A stretch of 47,243 nucleotides of DNA from Desulfobacterales bacterium (GCA_030145015.1 JAQYWI010000017.1:1-47243); one strand, 5' to 3'. Positions 8,319-17,246 are shown, numbered from the stretch's first letter. The notes: a model not told the origin generated them from the sequence alone. Translations and numbers: made by a program.

Positions 8319-8834
8319 ATGAAAGTTCCTGGATTTTTTTTAGCATTTTTAGTGCTGGTTTTGGTTAGCGGAACATCTTCAGCAGAAATATTCAGATGGG
8401 TAGATGAAAAAGGCGTCGTTCATTTTTCCGATGCGCCGACCGAAAGTATATCTGAAACCAGCGAGGAGGAAGAAGTCTCATCGCCTGACCCAAATCCTGA
8501 GGATAATTCCCGGCCCGCTACAGAAACACGTACGATCACGCTGGATCCCGATTTTTTTGATCTCCTGGACGAATCTGAAGAAGAACCTGCAGCCGTCAAT
8601 GCACCAGCCGTGGAGATATATGAAACCAGCTGGTGCGGTTATTGCAAAAAAGCCAAAAATTTCTTCCGTTCAAGGGGCATAAAATTTAAGACCTACGATA
8701 TCGAAAAAGATAATGCTGCTGCTCGCCGCATGATGGCCCTTACCAGGCGAAGAGCGGTTCCATTTGTTGTAATTAATGGTCAGCCAATCCAAGGCTACTC
8801 CGAACAAGCTTATGAACAGGCATTGCGAAAATAA
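8319..8834 (+). CDS. exported DUF4124-glutaredoxin fusion protein
   Basis: A 171-residue protein with a signal peptide (residues 1-22, TSSAE), then a DUF4124 module (IFRWVDEKGVVHFSDAP), an acidic Pro/Glu linker, and a C-terminal glutaredoxin domain from about residue 97. The redox site is SWCGYCKKAK (Cys 106 and Cys 109). The cis-Pro loop RAVPFVVINGQPIQGYS is present. It is probably a periplasmic or envelope thiol-disulfide protein. DUF4124-glutaredoxin fusions are known in Proteobacteria. The start was chosen at 8319 because AAGGA lies 5 bases upstream and the signal peptide begins there. The longer frame from 8223 runs through a repeat-rich leader and is not credible. Confidence 0.88.
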   Translation: MKVPGFFLAFLVLVLVSGTSSAEIFRWVDEKGVVHFSDAPTESISETSEEEEVSSPDPNPEDNSRPATETRTITLDPDFFDLLDESEEEPAAVNAPAVEIYETSWCGYCKKAKNFFRSRGIKFKTYDIEKDNAAARRMMALTRRRAVPFVVINGQPIQGYSEQAYEQALRK

Positions 8835-9016
8835 ATAAAAACGACCTAAACAATGCGTTTTATAAGCCTGAGTCTGATTGATCCGCTGCAGGCGGATTAG
8901 CGCCTCGATCGGAAGATCCTCATCCTAGAACCTATCCCAAAAATAGATTGCAACCCGTAACAATCGCGGGTACCCTATCCGAAGCCGATTCATGCGCGTG
9001 ATGGAGAATTAACATC

Positions 9017-9115
9017 ATGGTTTCAAAAATACTATTTTGGCTTTACTTGATGAATGCGATATTATTAATTACCCATGAAATCGACTCGGCTTTCTGGAAA
9101 GAATGGGAATGGCTA
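9017..9115 (+). pseudogene. remnant of a DUF6713-like small membrane protein
   Basis: The first ~33 codons (WLYLMNAILLITHEIDSAFWKEWEW) resemble the N-terminus of DUF6713 family membrane proteins, which continue with a further hydrophobic half that is missing here. The frame runs on to 9220 with unrelated residues because it overlaps another coding frame that starts at 9103. I read it as the 5' fragment of a gene fused by deletion to the next one. The family call comes from pattern memory and needs a profile search. Confidence 0.4.
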
Positions 9116-9300
9116 AAATATTATCCAAACTGCGCGGCGGAGATCGCCGTTCCATCGGAAAGGTGGGCGAAGTTGTATCCGCCGTTCGCAAAAAACCGGA
9201 TTTATTCAATGACCTGGTAACCGGACTGTTTGACGAAGATCCGGTGCAATTAAAAAATCCTTCGCAAAAAAACAATCGCGCAGAGACGGTACAAAAATGA
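9103..9300 (+). pseudogene. truncated HEAT-repeat-like protein
   Basis: A 65-residue frame. Its text LSKLRGGDRRSIGKVGEVV...FDEDPV resembles the start of small HEAT-repeat proteins, which normally continue with a second helix pair (RMRxADxxEK). Here it stops after the DEDPV turn and a short unrelated tail. It overlaps the preceding remnant at the junction GAATGGGAATGG. Its TGA overlaps the ATG of the next gene (ATGA), so it may still be translated and coupled to it. Confidence 0.45.
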
Positions 9301-9590
9301 AAAATGAAAAACAAGAAGATCGGTGGGTTTGGGTGGTCGTACAGAACCCCGGGGACCAGGAGCAATTCCTCGGCCAGTACGATAAACAGGAAGATATTTC
9401 ATTTATTCCAACTTTTAATTCCAAAGAAGATGCCCAGCAATGCTTCATGAATATGGCACGCCAGAAGGGCTCCAAGTATGAAGTCCAGGCAATTTTATAT
9501 GAAGAATTGGCAAAAGAGGCAGCGGCCGCCGGTTTTATGATTTTTTTGATGAATGAAAACGGAGAGGTGCTTGAAAAAATCAAGCCATAG
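9297..9590 (+). CDS. conserved hypothetical protein, 97 residues
   Basis: A small cytoplasmic-looking protein beginning with WVWVVVQNPGDQEQFLGQ and ending MNENGEVLEKIKP. Its mixed alpha/beta pattern and well-kept composition look like a real gene. I recall related unassigned proteins from Deltaproteobacteria but know no function. It starts with an ATGA overlap on the upstream truncated frame. The downstream gap is filled by the palindromic element at 9608-9864. Confidence 0.65.
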   Translation: MKNEKQEDRWVWVVVQNPGDQEQFLGQYDKQEDISFIPTFNSKEDAQQCFMNMARQKGSKYEVQAILYEELAKEAAAAGFMIFLMNENGEVLEKIKP

Positions 9591-9607
9591 CGGGGCTTTG
9601 AGCCCTG

Positions 9608-9864
9608 CAGCTCATCGCTGATAGCTCATAGCAGATTGATCCGCAGATGCAATAATATTCGCAGATTACGCAGATTAACGCAGATTATTTCTTTAGGTTA
9701 AATTCTTATCCTGTGATTTAGCAGATTATACAGATATTTATGCTGATAAATATCTCTTAATATTAATTTTTCAAATCTGCGGTAATCTGAGTAATCTGCG
9801 GATTATTAAATCACAAATTCAATAAAATCTGTGGATCGGCTATGAGCTGTCAGCTGTAAGCTAT
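9608..9864. repeat. large inverted repeat, word CAGATTACGCAGATT
   Basis: The outer arms (CAGCTCATCGCTGATAGCTCATAGC near 9608 and GCTATGAGCTGTCAGCTG near 9840) and the inner arms (GCAGATTACGCAGATTAACG near 9660 and AATCTGCGGTAATCTGAG near 9774) pair in nested fashion over about 250 bases. The whole gap between the flanking genes is occupied. The right edge touches the stop codon of the flavoenzyme gene. Confidence 0.75.
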
Positions 9865-11861
9865 ATGTTCAAGGCTGCCAGGAACCCGCCATGAATCGCT
9901 TCGTTTAGTTTTCCCGGTCGGACACAATCACCCACCGTTGCGAACGGAACTCCCAGTTTTTTTATTTCGGATGACAGGCCCGCTACGGATTGTATCCCTG
10001 ATGCCAGGACGACATTGTCAAATTGCATCTGTTTTTCCTGCCCGTCTTTTTGAAATTTCACCGTTCCCTCGCGAACGGAGGTCACCGCAGTCCCGGTCTT
10101 TACCGAAACTTTATAGCGCTTTAAATTGTCAAACAGGATCCACCTGGTTGACTTGCCGACATCTTTGCCGATTCTGGGCAGCATTTCAAAAACGGTTACC
10201 CGGGACGATCCCTGAAAGATCAATTCTCTTAAACGTTCAACACTTACCGCCTCATACGCAAATAGAAAATGCAGCGTTTCGGGCGTAATCGTGCCTTTGG
10301 CTGCAATGAACAAAGCCGTCTCCAGACCCACCGAACCGCCGCCAATGACTGCCACGGATTTACCGAGAACAGGATTGCCCTTCAGTACCTGCCAGGCAGA
10401 ATAGACACAAGGATCATCATATCCATCGATTTCCGGCGGTAAGGGTTGGGCCCCCTCGGCCAGAATGATGTAGTCCGGATTTTGTTTCTTAACGACATCG
10501 GTGTCCACGCTTGCGTTTAAATGCAGCGGGATTTGATATTTATGGATCAGACTACGATAATATCGAATAAATTCTAAAATCTCTTGTTTATGGGGCGGCG
10601 CACCGGCGAGCCACAGTTGCCCGCCGATATCCGAATCTTTTTCGTAAACTTCAACCTGGTGCCCGCACATGGCGGCCGTTACGGCTGCTTCGAGACCCCC
10701 GGCCCCTGCACCCACGACCATGACATTTTTGGGGTTATCCGTTTTTAAGAGTTGGCGTTCACCCTCAAATCCGGCCCGGGCATTGCCGACGCAAAAAACC
10801 GGACGCCCGTTGAAAACTTCATCGGTACAACCCTGGGAACAGCCCACACAGGGACGAATTTCATCAACCTTTCCCTCAAAAGCCTTTTGGGGCCACTGCG
10901 GGTCGGCAATCAAGACCCGGCCCAGATTGACCATATCGGCATAGCCGTCTTTGATAATCTGTTCGGCGCTGTCGGGATCTGAGATGCGATTGGATGCGAT
11001 GATCGGAAGCGAAACAACTTTTTTTATATTCAGGGCCAAAAACGCAAAGGCCGACCTCGGCAGGTGCATGGGCAGCTGCGGTACGCGCGATTCATGCCAG
11101 CCGCCGGTTACATTGATGCCATCCACACCGGCTTGCTCGTAAACCTTCGCAAATTCAGGGGTTTCGATATCCGTATTGCTGTCTTTCACAAAATCATTTC
11201 CCGCCATGCGGATCGTTAACGGATACTCCGGCCCCAGACGCTCGCGCATCAATTCAATCAATTCTCTCGGAAACCGCACCCGGTTTTCAAAACAACCACC
11301 ATAGTCATCCGTTCGTTGGTTGGTTCGCGGGGAGAGAAATTGGGTAATCAAATATCCGGCGGAAGCCAGGATTTCGATACCGTCAAAGCCCGCTGCCCTG
11401 GCCCTTTCTGCCGCGCGGACGAATGCAGCCTGTACCTGATGAATATCTTCCTGTGTCATTTCGCGTGGCGTTGTCTGGGAATAACGCGAATAGACCGCTG
11501 AAGGTGCGATGGGCTGCTGGCCCTCAACAAACATCGGATGCGAATACGCCCCGGCATGAAACAACTGAATCCAGGCCCGCGCTCCTCCGTCCTTGATGAT
11601 CCCGGTCAGTTTTTGAAAATCGACGATGGCATCATCGTTCGCTAAAGAAAGCGCAATAGCGCCGGAGCCGATAAAGTCAACGCCGACCGGTCCGACGGTT
11701 ACCAAACCAGCGCCGCCATTGGCCCTTTCCTGAAAATAGTTATAATAGCGGTCATTGAGTTTACCATCGGTTGAATACAGCAGGCCCAGAGACGGATAGG
11801 CGATTCGGTTTTTTATCTCCAGCGAATTAATCCGAATTGGGCTAAATAAATTTCGATACAT
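9861..11861 (-). CDS. OYE/2,4-dienoyl-CoA reductase-family [4Fe-4S] flavoenzyme
   Basis: A 666-residue NAD(P)H:flavin oxidoreductase. The N-terminal TIM barrel (FMN, Old Yellow Enzyme type) begins NLFSPIRINSLEIKNRIAYPS. An [4Fe-4S] motif CVGCSQGCTD plus a later Cys in FCVGNA follows at about residues 338-360. The C-terminal FAD/NAD domain starts with MVVGAGAGGLEAAVTAA and includes VAVIGGGSVGLETALF. This is the architecture of FadH, enoate reductases and trimethylamine dehydrogenase. Anaerobes use such enzymes to reduce enoates or other electron-poor double bonds, or to demethylate amines. The substrate is not clear. It lies just outside the hydroxyproline island, so a link to it is possible but unproven. 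It is a single gene and cytoplasmic. Confidence 0.9.
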   Translation of the reverse strand: MYRNLFSPIRINSLEIKNRIAYPSLGLLYSTDGKLNDRYYNYFQERANGGAGLVTVGPVGVDFIGSGAIALSLANDDAIVDFQKLTGIIKDGGARAWIQLFHAGAYSHPMFVEGQQPIAPSAVYSRYSQTTPREMTQEDIHQVQAAFVRAAERARAAGFDGIEILASAGYLITQFLSPRTNQRTDDYGGCFENRVRFPRELIELMRERLGPEYPLTIRMAGNDFVKDSNTDIETPEFAKVYEQAGVDGINVTGGWHESRVPQLPMHLPRSAFAFLALNIKKVVSLPIIASNRISDPDSAEQIIKDGYADMVNLGRVLIADPQWPQKAFEGKVDEIRPCVGCSQGCTDEVFNGRPVFCVGNARAGFEGERQLLKTDNPKNVMVVGAGAGGLEAAVTAAMCGHQVEVYEKDSDIGGQLWLAGAPPHKQEILEFIRYYRSLIHKYQIPLHLNASVDTDVVKKQNPDYIILAEGAQPLPPEIDGYDDPCVYSAWQVLKGNPVLGKSVAVIGGGSVGLETALFIAAKGTITPETLHFLFAYEAVSVERLRELIFQGSSRVTVFEMLPRIGKDVGKSTRWILFDNLKRYKVSVKTGTAVTSVREGTVKFQKDGQEKQMQFDNVVLASGIQSVAGLSSEIKKLGVPFATVGDCVRPGKLNEAIHGGFLAALNI

Positions 11862-12167
11862 GTAAATTTCCTCTTATATATTTTAAACGCACAAATCGTC
11901 GGATAGATTTTTCCTCGACGAGATAGTGAGCTAGCGGGCTTATATCATTCGTTGGCCGAAATTACAATCATCTGCTCATGAGATTATAAGATTCTAAGCT
12001 TTATGCGAGACGATGCTCAGAAGGATCGCCCTGTCTAAACCCAGCCGTTACAGAGTTTGAGATAGAATAGTATTGAGGTTTCAGCCTATTTATACTAACA
12101 TATTACCTGAACCTTGCCCCGCTTCGCGGGATGAAGCGTCTAATTTTATGACACCAAGGGGCTCCTC
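11862..12167. other. divergent intergenic region, no gene seen
   Basis: 306 bases between the flavoenzyme gene (minus) and fliN (plus). I see no credible frame or RNA. TATACT at 12091-12096 could be a -10 box for fliN, but no convincing -35 precedes it. Confidence 0.5.
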
Positions 12168-12701
12168 ATGAAAATTAATGGGACGTTGAGGTTAAAGATG
12201 ACTCAAGGTAACCAAGAAGACAAACCATCTGAAAATAATACCGGGGCTTCCGATGAAGTAAATGTACCGGAAGACGGTGAGCAGGAAAAGAACGTTGAAA
12301 ATGCAGAGCAGCGAAACGGTGATCATTTAGAAGCAACCGCAGCCGGTGAAGCTGCCGGTATGCATAACCCTCTGATGGAAGAAGCATCTAAGATCTCACC
12401 AGCTGAAGAAAAACCTCCCCAAGAAATGCAGGCCGTCGAGGACTTTGACCTCAATTTAATTCTGGACATTCCGTTAGAAATAACAGTTGAACTGGGGCGC
12501 ACCCGGATTCAAATCCAGGAATTGCTCAGTCTCGGACCCGGCTCAACGGTCTCACTTTCCAAGCTTGAAGGCGAACCCGTTGACATTCTGGCTAACGACA
12601 AATTAATCGCCAGAGGAGAGGTTGTTTTGCAGAATAAAAAATACGGCATTCGCATAACCGAAATTACCAGCCGCATGAATCGCATCAAGAGCATAAGCTA
12701 A
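12168..12701 (+). CDS. fliN: flagellar motor switch protein FliN-like (SpoA domain)
   Basis: A 177-residue protein. A long acidic low-complexity N-terminal half (rich in Glu, Asn and Pro, to about residue 90) leads into a SpoA/FliN domain at about residues 95-177: LNLILDIPLEITVELGRT, then SLGPGSTVSLSKLEGEPVDI and LIARGEVVLQNKKYGIRITEI. FliN is part of the C-ring that switches flagellar rotation. No other flagellar gene lies nearby, so it is an orphan and could instead serve a type III secretion or divergent switch complex. The start ATG has AAGGGG 6 bases upstream. The extended acidic N-terminus is seen in other Deltaproteobacterial and thermophile FliN proteins. Confidence 0.88.
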   Translation: MKINGTLRLKMTQGNQEDKPSENNTGASDEVNVPEDGEQEKNVENAEQRNGDHLEATAAGEAAGMHNPLMEEASKISPAEEKPPQEMQAVEDFDLNLILDIPLEITVELGRTRIQIQELLSLGPGSTVSLSKLEGEPVDILANDKLIARGEVVLQNKKYGIRITEITSRMNRIKSIS

Positions 12702-12924
12702 TAGTCCCGAAAGCAAACTGACCTAATTCCTGCCTTAATCTATTTCTTATTGTCATTTTTGCTCCGGAATTTGATACAGGTCAACCATTGGTTTTTCCTC
12801 CGTTTCATTTTGAAAACCATGTCCAAAAACGAATGTCAAGGGTTCAACTATTGCACGCATTGATAAAGGACAGCTCCCCCTATCTTCTGGCCTGCCTATA
12901 ATTCCTTGACACCGAAATCCATAA

Positions 12925-13064
12925 AAGGTTAGAAGTGCCTAAAATGCCTAAAATGAGCTAAAGTGCCTAAAGTTATGGTGTCGCTGCGCTCCATCTATTA
13001 TATAATTGACAGAATTCCTTAACTTTAGTCACTTTAGTTCACTTCTCACTTTAGCGCACTTATT
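12925..13064. repeat. TGCCTAAAAT palindromic element, copy 1
   Basis: The left arm (GAAGTGCCTAAAATGCC... from about 12932) and the right arm (to about 13064, ACTTTAGCGCACTT) pair imperfectly. The centre contains GGTGTCGCTGCGCTCCATC, shared with other copies. It ends 27 bases before the start of the ornithine-cyclodeaminase-like gene. The 390-base gap 12702-13091 has no gene. Confidence 0.8.
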
Positions 13065-13091
13065 GTAAACTCTCTTTTAACCGGAGGCGCT

Positions 13092-14069
13092 ATGCAGAAA
13101 AACCAATTGCTTTATTTATCAAAAACAGATGTTGTGGCCGTCGGGTTGACGATGGTAGAAATCATCGAGTCTCTGGAAATCACTTTCCGCGCCAAGGGTG
13201 ACGGCCGCACCGAGATGCCCCCCAAGCCGAGCATCCATCCCGGCGGCAAGGACAATTTCATGAATGCTATGTTAGCCTATATCCCGGACTTAAAATCCGC
13301 AGGTGTTAAATGGGTGAGCGGGTTTCCGGAAAACTCTAAGAGAGGGCTTCCCTATATTGCAGGTCTGCTTATCTTCAACGATGTCGAATCCGGTTTGCCC
13401 CTTGCAGTGATGGACTGTACCTGGATTACTGCCAAGCGTACCGGTGCCGCCACCGCCCTATCCGCCCGCCATCTGGCCCGTCCCGAATCATCTGTGATGG
13501 GAATGTTGGGTTGCGGTATTCAGGGGCGCAGCAATGTAGAGGCGCTCAATGCACTCTTCCCACTTCAAAAAGTCATGGCATACGATGTGGACGCTGAAGC
13601 CTTGCGGCGCTATTCAGAGGAAATCAGAAGCCGCTATGATCTGGAGGTGGTGCCGGTGAAAACGCCGCGTGATGCGGTCACTGGCTGCGATATCGTGGTC
13701 ACCGCCGGTCCGATTATGAAAACACCCCATGCCACTATCCAGGCCGGCTGGTTGGATGAAGGTGCCTTTGCATCCTTGATAGATTATGATTCATACTGGC
13801 ATCCCGACGCCATGCGGGAAACGGCTAAATTTTGCACGGATGATACCCCACAGCTTCGCCTGTACCAGCAAAATGGCTATTTACAAAATATTCCTGATAT
13901 TCATGCCGATTTGGGAGAGCTGGTTGCAGGGAAAAAGCCAGGCCGCGAGACTTCCGAAGAACGGACCATGACGGCTAACCTGGGAAATGCATTAGATGAT
14001 ATGGCCGTGGCACCGCTAATTTACCAGCGGGCAGTGGAGAAGGATATTGGAATATGGCTGGAATTGTAA
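13092..14069 (+). CDS. ornithine cyclodeaminase/mu-crystallin family; likely pyrroline-2-carboxylate reductase
   Basis: A 325-residue NAD(P)-dependent enzyme. It has the family's substrate-binding N-terminal half (MPPKPSIHPGG, AGVKWVSGFPEN) and a Rossmann fold with MLGCGIQGRSNVEAL. In hydroxyproline pathways, members of this family (LhpI type) reduce delta1-pyrroline-2-carboxylate to L-proline, the product of both 3-hydroxyproline dehydratases. The neighbours aconitase X (1 kb downstream, same strand) and the Cys/Thr racemase-family dehydratase (32038-33063) would supply that substrate, so I prefer this role over ornithine cyclodeaminase, alanine dehydrogenase or ketimine reductase. It starts at an ATG with CCGGAGG 4 bases upstream and begins a plus-strand gene set running to 17240. 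Confidence 0.85.
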   Translation: MQKNQLLYLSKTDVVAVGLTMVEIIESLEITFRAKGDGRTEMPPKPSIHPGGKDNFMNAMLAYIPDLKSAGVKWVSGFPENSKRGLPYIAGLLIFNDVESGLPLAVMDCTWITAKRTGAATALSARHLARPESSVMGMLGCGIQGRSNVEALNALFPLQKVMAYDVDAEALRRYSEEIRSRYDLEVVPVKTPRDAVTGCDIVVTAGPIMKTPHATIQAGWLDEGAFASLIDYDSYWHPDAMRETAKFCTDDTPQLRLYQQNGYLQNIPDIHADLGELVAGKKPGRETSEERTMTANLGNALDDMAVAPLIYQRAVEKDIGIWLEL

Positions 14070-14153
14070 CAATCATAATTACCCTAAAATGTTACTAATT
14101 TCTAAAGAAAATGTCCACGGTCAACGGACTACAAACAAGGGACACGTCGATCT

Positions 14154-14939
14154 ATGAAACTAAAAGACAAAGTAGCCATTGTAACCGGTTCCAGTCAGGG
14201 AATAGGAAGAGCCATAGCTCTGGGTTTGGCAGAAGCAGGTGCGGATCTTGTCGTAAATTATAATCAGAATATTGAGGCAGCTAAAGAAGTTGCTGAAAAG
14301 ATTGGAATGCAGGGGCGCCGTACCATCGTTTCACAAGGAGATGTTTCCAATAGTGAAGATGTTCGTCGAATCGTAAAGGAGGCGATTGAGGCTTTCGGTA
14401 AAATCGATATCCTCGTCAATAATGCCGGGATTTTTATTGCCGGCCCGATTGAAGAAATACGAGAACAGGATTGGGATCGGGTAATTGCCGTTAATCTAAA
14501 AGGCGCATTTCTATGCTGCCAGGCGGTTGGGCGGCATATGATCGAAAGAAAATCCGGTGGATCGATAATTAATGTGGCATCCATATCCGGTCATATCCCT
14601 GAGATCCATGGAGGTGCCTACACACCGAGTAAAGCAGGGGTAATAGGATTGACGCAGCTTTTGGCAATTGAATGGTCAAAATACAACATTCGGGTCAATG
14701 CAGTTAGTCCCGGTCCGGTGATGACGCCTTTACAACGAAAAGCTTACCCAAGTAAAAAGCTGTTGGAAACTCGCAGTAGCGCAATACCAATGGGAAGACA
14801 TGGAACTCCTGAAGAGATAGCCAAAACCGCCGTCTTTCTTGTATCCGACGATGCCGGCTACATTACCGGCGAGGAAATAACGGTTGATGGAGGATCACAG
14901 ATCAGTATGTTCCAATTGGTCCATCGATTGGCTGACTGA
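14154..14939 (+). CDS. short-chain dehydrogenase/reductase (FabG-like)
   Basis: A 261-residue classical SDR. It has the cofactor motif TGSSQGIGRA (residues 11-20), NNAG, the catalytic Ser in INVASISGH, the YxxxK pair in YTPSKAG, and a C-terminal DDAGYITGEEITVDGG. It oxidises or reduces a hydroxy or keto group with NAD(P). The family is too broad to fix the substrate. It sits between the pyrroline-carboxylate reductase-like gene and aconitase X, so a hydroxy-acid or hydroxyproline-derived ketone is likely. It ends 9 bases before the aconitase X gene, so the two are in one operon. Confidence 0.9.
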   Translation: MKLKDKVAIVTGSSQGIGRAIALGLAEAGADLVVNYNQNIEAAKEVAEKIGMQGRRTIVSQGDVSNSEDVRRIVKEAIEAFGKIDILVNNAGIFIAGPIEEIREQDWDRVIAVNLKGAFLCCQAVGRHMIERKSGGSIINVASISGHIPEIHGGAYTPSKAGVIGLTQLLAIEWSKYNIRVNAVSPGPVMTPLQRKAYPSKKLLETRSSAIPMGRHGTPEEIAKTAVFLVSDDAGYITGEEITVDGGSQISMFQLVHRLAD

Positions 14940-14948
14940 ACAAATGAA

Positions 14949-16220
14949 ATGAGTTTTATGCGTTTAACGAATGAGGAAAAGAGCATCCTTGATGGCAAAC
15001 AAGGAGGAGCAGCGCGAATCGCCTTAGCGGTGTTGGTCGACTTGGGAGAGCTTTTCGGTGCTGAGGAACTGATGAAGATCTCGCAGGTGCATATCGATGC
15101 AACCCTGTACATGGTAGATGCCGGATTGGAATTTGCTGAAAGAATAGCCGATTTGGGTGGGGAGGTAGCGGTTCCTACATCGCTCAACCCCTCTGCCATA
15201 GACCTTCTGCGATGGAAAGCCTACCGGGTCCCGGCTGAAATCCTAACAAAGCACAAGCGACTGGAAGAGGCCTATCTAAAAATGCGGGCCACTCCCACGT
15301 GGACCTGTGCACCCTATCAGAACGGAATCATACCACGATTTGGGGAACAGATTGCCTGGGGTGAATCAAATGCCATTGCTTTTGCCAACTCAATCATCGG
15401 CGCCAGAACCAACCGCTATGCAGACCTCATGGATGTCTGTGCAGCGATCATCGGAAAGGTTCCGAAATTCGGTCTTCATCTTACAGTAAATCGAAAGGCC
15501 AAGATCCTGATTCGGCTGAAAGATATCAGCGCTCAGATGTTTGAAAATGAGGCCATATATCCGCTTCTGGGATATCTTTTAGGGGAAATGGCCGGCGATC
15601 AGGTGGCAAGCATCACAGGAATCCCCCAGAATGTAAAAATTGACAGCCTCAAAGGGTTTTGTGCCGCAGCTGCTTCATCCGGAGCAATCGGCCTTTTCCA
15701 TATGGTGGGGATCACCCCTGAGGCGCAGACCCTGAAAATGTGCCTTCATGGAAATAAACCGGAAAAAGTAATCGATATAACCCCCAATTTGATCAAGAAC
15801 GCCGAAGATCGGCTCTGCACGGCGAAAAGTGATGCGGTTGACCTGATTGTCACCGGTTGCCCGCATTACTCGCCGGCTGAGTTTAATCGGTTAGTTCAAC
15901 TGATAAAGGGTAAAAAAGTCCACAGCTCTGTTATATTCTGGGCATTTACAAACAGAAGCGTTTATGCATGGATAAAAGATAATGGTATTCTAACAGATCT
16001 GGCCGGTGCGGGTGTTATGGTGTTTACCGATGGATGTCCATTGCAATATCCTAAAGAAACCTGGCACTTTAGTGCTGCTATGACCGATTCTGCCAAGTTT
16101 GCTAACTACTGCTTTTCCCAGAGGGGCCTTGATGCAGCCTATGGAAGTCTTGCAGACTGCGTTGAAACGGCTGTGCGGGGAAAAATCTGCAGGAGGGAAT
16201 CTCTGTGGAGAAAAAAATAA
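14949..16220 (+). CDS. aconitase X large (catalytic) subunit
   Basis: A 423-residue AcnX catalytic domain protein (formerly DUF521). Family landmarks include SQVHIDATLYM, the segment TCAPYQNGIIPRFGEQIAWGES, the motif TGCPHYSPAEF, and the late TDGCPLQYP. Characterised bacterial AcnX enzymes are cis-3-hydroxy-L-proline dehydratases, and archaeal two-subunit AcnX is phosphomevalonate dehydratase. Here the operon with a pyrroline-carboxylate reductase-like gene and the surrounding hydroxyproline genes favours the first role. The start at 14949 has a poor ribosome site. An ATG at 14958 is an alternative. The stop overlaps the small-subunit gene by 16 bases, as in translationally coupled heterodimers. 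Confidence 0.92.
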   Translation: MSFMRLTNEEKSILDGKQGGAARIALAVLVDLGELFGAEELMKISQVHIDATLYMVDAGLEFAERIADLGGEVAVPTSLNPSAIDLLRWKAYRVPAEILTKHKRLEEAYLKMRATPTWTCAPYQNGIIPRFGEQIAWGESNAIAFANSIIGARTNRYADLMDVCAAIIGKVPKFGLHLTVNRKAKILIRLKDISAQMFENEAIYPLLGYLLGEMAGDQVASITGIPQNVKIDSLKGFCAAAASSGAIGLFHMVGITPEAQTLKMCLHGNKPEKVIDITPNLIKNAEDRLCTAKSDAVDLIVTGCPHYSPAEFNRLVQLIKGKKVHSSVIFWAFTNRSVYAWIKDNGILTDLAGAGVMVFTDGCPLQYPKETWHFSAAMTDSAKFANYCFSQRGLDAAYGSLADCVETAVRGKICRRESLWRKK

Positions 16221-16627
16221 CGGGGTGTTGTGTGGTGCCGGGAGTTGCAAAAGGAGAGGTGCTCACGACCTCGCAACCCATCAGTTTCTGGGGCGGAGTA
16301 GACCCCGCAACCGGGCATATCAATGACCCTCGTCATGAACTCTTCGGCCAGAGCGTAGCGGGAAAAGTGCTTGTGTTTCCCTTCGGCAAAGGGTCGAGCA
16401 CCGGCTCGCTGATTATATTGGAATTGGCCAGAGTGGACAAGGCACCGGCGGCAATTGTTAATGTGAGAACCGAACCGATCCTTGCCACGGGACCGATCGT
16501 CTGCAAACATTTTTATGACAAGGAAATTCCAATTATCTCCCTTGATGAAAAGTCATTCCAGATGTTGCGAACAGGACAGCATGCAACCGTCAATGCCACG
16601 GAAAGAGTCGTCATCATCCACAGTTGA
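16205..16627 (+). CDS. aconitase X small (swivel) subunit
   Basis: A 140-residue AcnX swivelling domain (formerly DUF126). It shows VVPGVAKGEVLTTSQPISFWGG, GKVLVFPFGKGSSTGS (the conserved G-x-GSS loop) and an ending HATVNATERVVIIHS. It forms the active enzyme with the upstream large subunit. In many bacteria the two are fused in one chain, while here they are separate. It starts at a GTG with AGGAGG 8 bases upstream, inside the end of the large-subunit gene. Confidence 0.92.
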   Translation: MEKKITGCCVVPGVAKGEVLTTSQPISFWGGVDPATGHINDPRHELFGQSVAGKVLVFPFGKGSSTGSLIILELARVDKAPAAIVNVRTEPILATGPIVCKHFYDKEIPIISLDEKSFQMLRTGQHATVNATERVVIIHS

Positions 16628-16781
16628 TCCCGATTATAAATTATCATGCCCTTTCGATCGATTAGATAGTGCTTGTAATGGGGGGTTTTTAGCTATAGTT
16701 TTATTGGTTGAATTGGTTCTATACGCTATCGAAAAATAATTTTTTGGAAACTTAGATATTATTAACAAGAAAGAGGAAAAA

Positions 16782-17240
16782 ATGAAGATCACTCATCTCA
16801 AACGTAGAGAAGTACAAGCACCGATTGTTTCAGCACTCATCGGTGCATTTGCTAATGAAATCGGTTACGACAAAGCAGTAGACATAGCAAAAGAAGTTAT
16901 CAGAGAAAAGGCGATATCGTCGGGGAAAGCTTTAGCAGAAGAATATTCCGGAAATTCTATTGCTGAGCTTTCTAAAATTGCGAAAGAAGTCTGGGCCAAG
17001 GACGATGGGCTGGAAATAAAAATGATAAAGGAAACTGAAAAAAAATTATTTTTTGACGTTTCTTATTGTGGATACGCTCAGATATACGAAAAATTAGGTG
17101 TCAAAAAACTTGGATGCACTCTTTCCTGTATTAGAGATTTTTACTTTTTGGAAGGGTTTAATCCAAGAATAACATTAAAGCGAACAAAAACAATCATGGA
17201 AGGCGGTGACTATTGCGATTTTCGATATGTAGAGGAATGA
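16782..17240 (+). CDS. L-2-amino-thiazoline-4-carboxylate hydrolase family protein
   Basis: A 152-residue protein matching the ATC-hydrolase family in its C-terminal pattern: a Cys in YCGYAQIYEKLGVKKLG, a second Cys in SCIRDFYF, FNPRITLKRTKTIMEGGDYC, and a final CDFRY. The characterised member opens the ring of a cyclic amino acid (2-aminothiazoline-4-carboxylate to N-carbamoylcysteine). Many relatives have unknown substrates. It lies 154 bases after aconitase X and converges on the IlvD-like gene with a 6-base gap. Its base composition is more A/T- and Lys-rich than its neighbours, which hints at separate acquisition. AGAGGA precedes the ATG. A role on a five-membered-ring imino acid in this pathway is possible but inferred. 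Confidence 0.75.
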   Translation: MKITHLKRREVQAPIVSALIGAFANEIGYDKAVDIAKEVIREKAISSGKALAEEYSGNSIAELSKIAKEVWAKDDGLEIKMIKETEKKLFFDVSYCGYAQIYEKLGVKKLGCTLSCIRDFYFLEGFNPRITLKRTKTIMEGGDYCDFRYVEE

Positions 17241-17246
17241 ACCCTA

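Noticed and set aside
13006..13034. Promoter TTGACA at 13006 before the cyclodeaminase-like gene
   Set aside because: No -10 box at 16-18 bases. The hexamer is in the centre of the repeat element.
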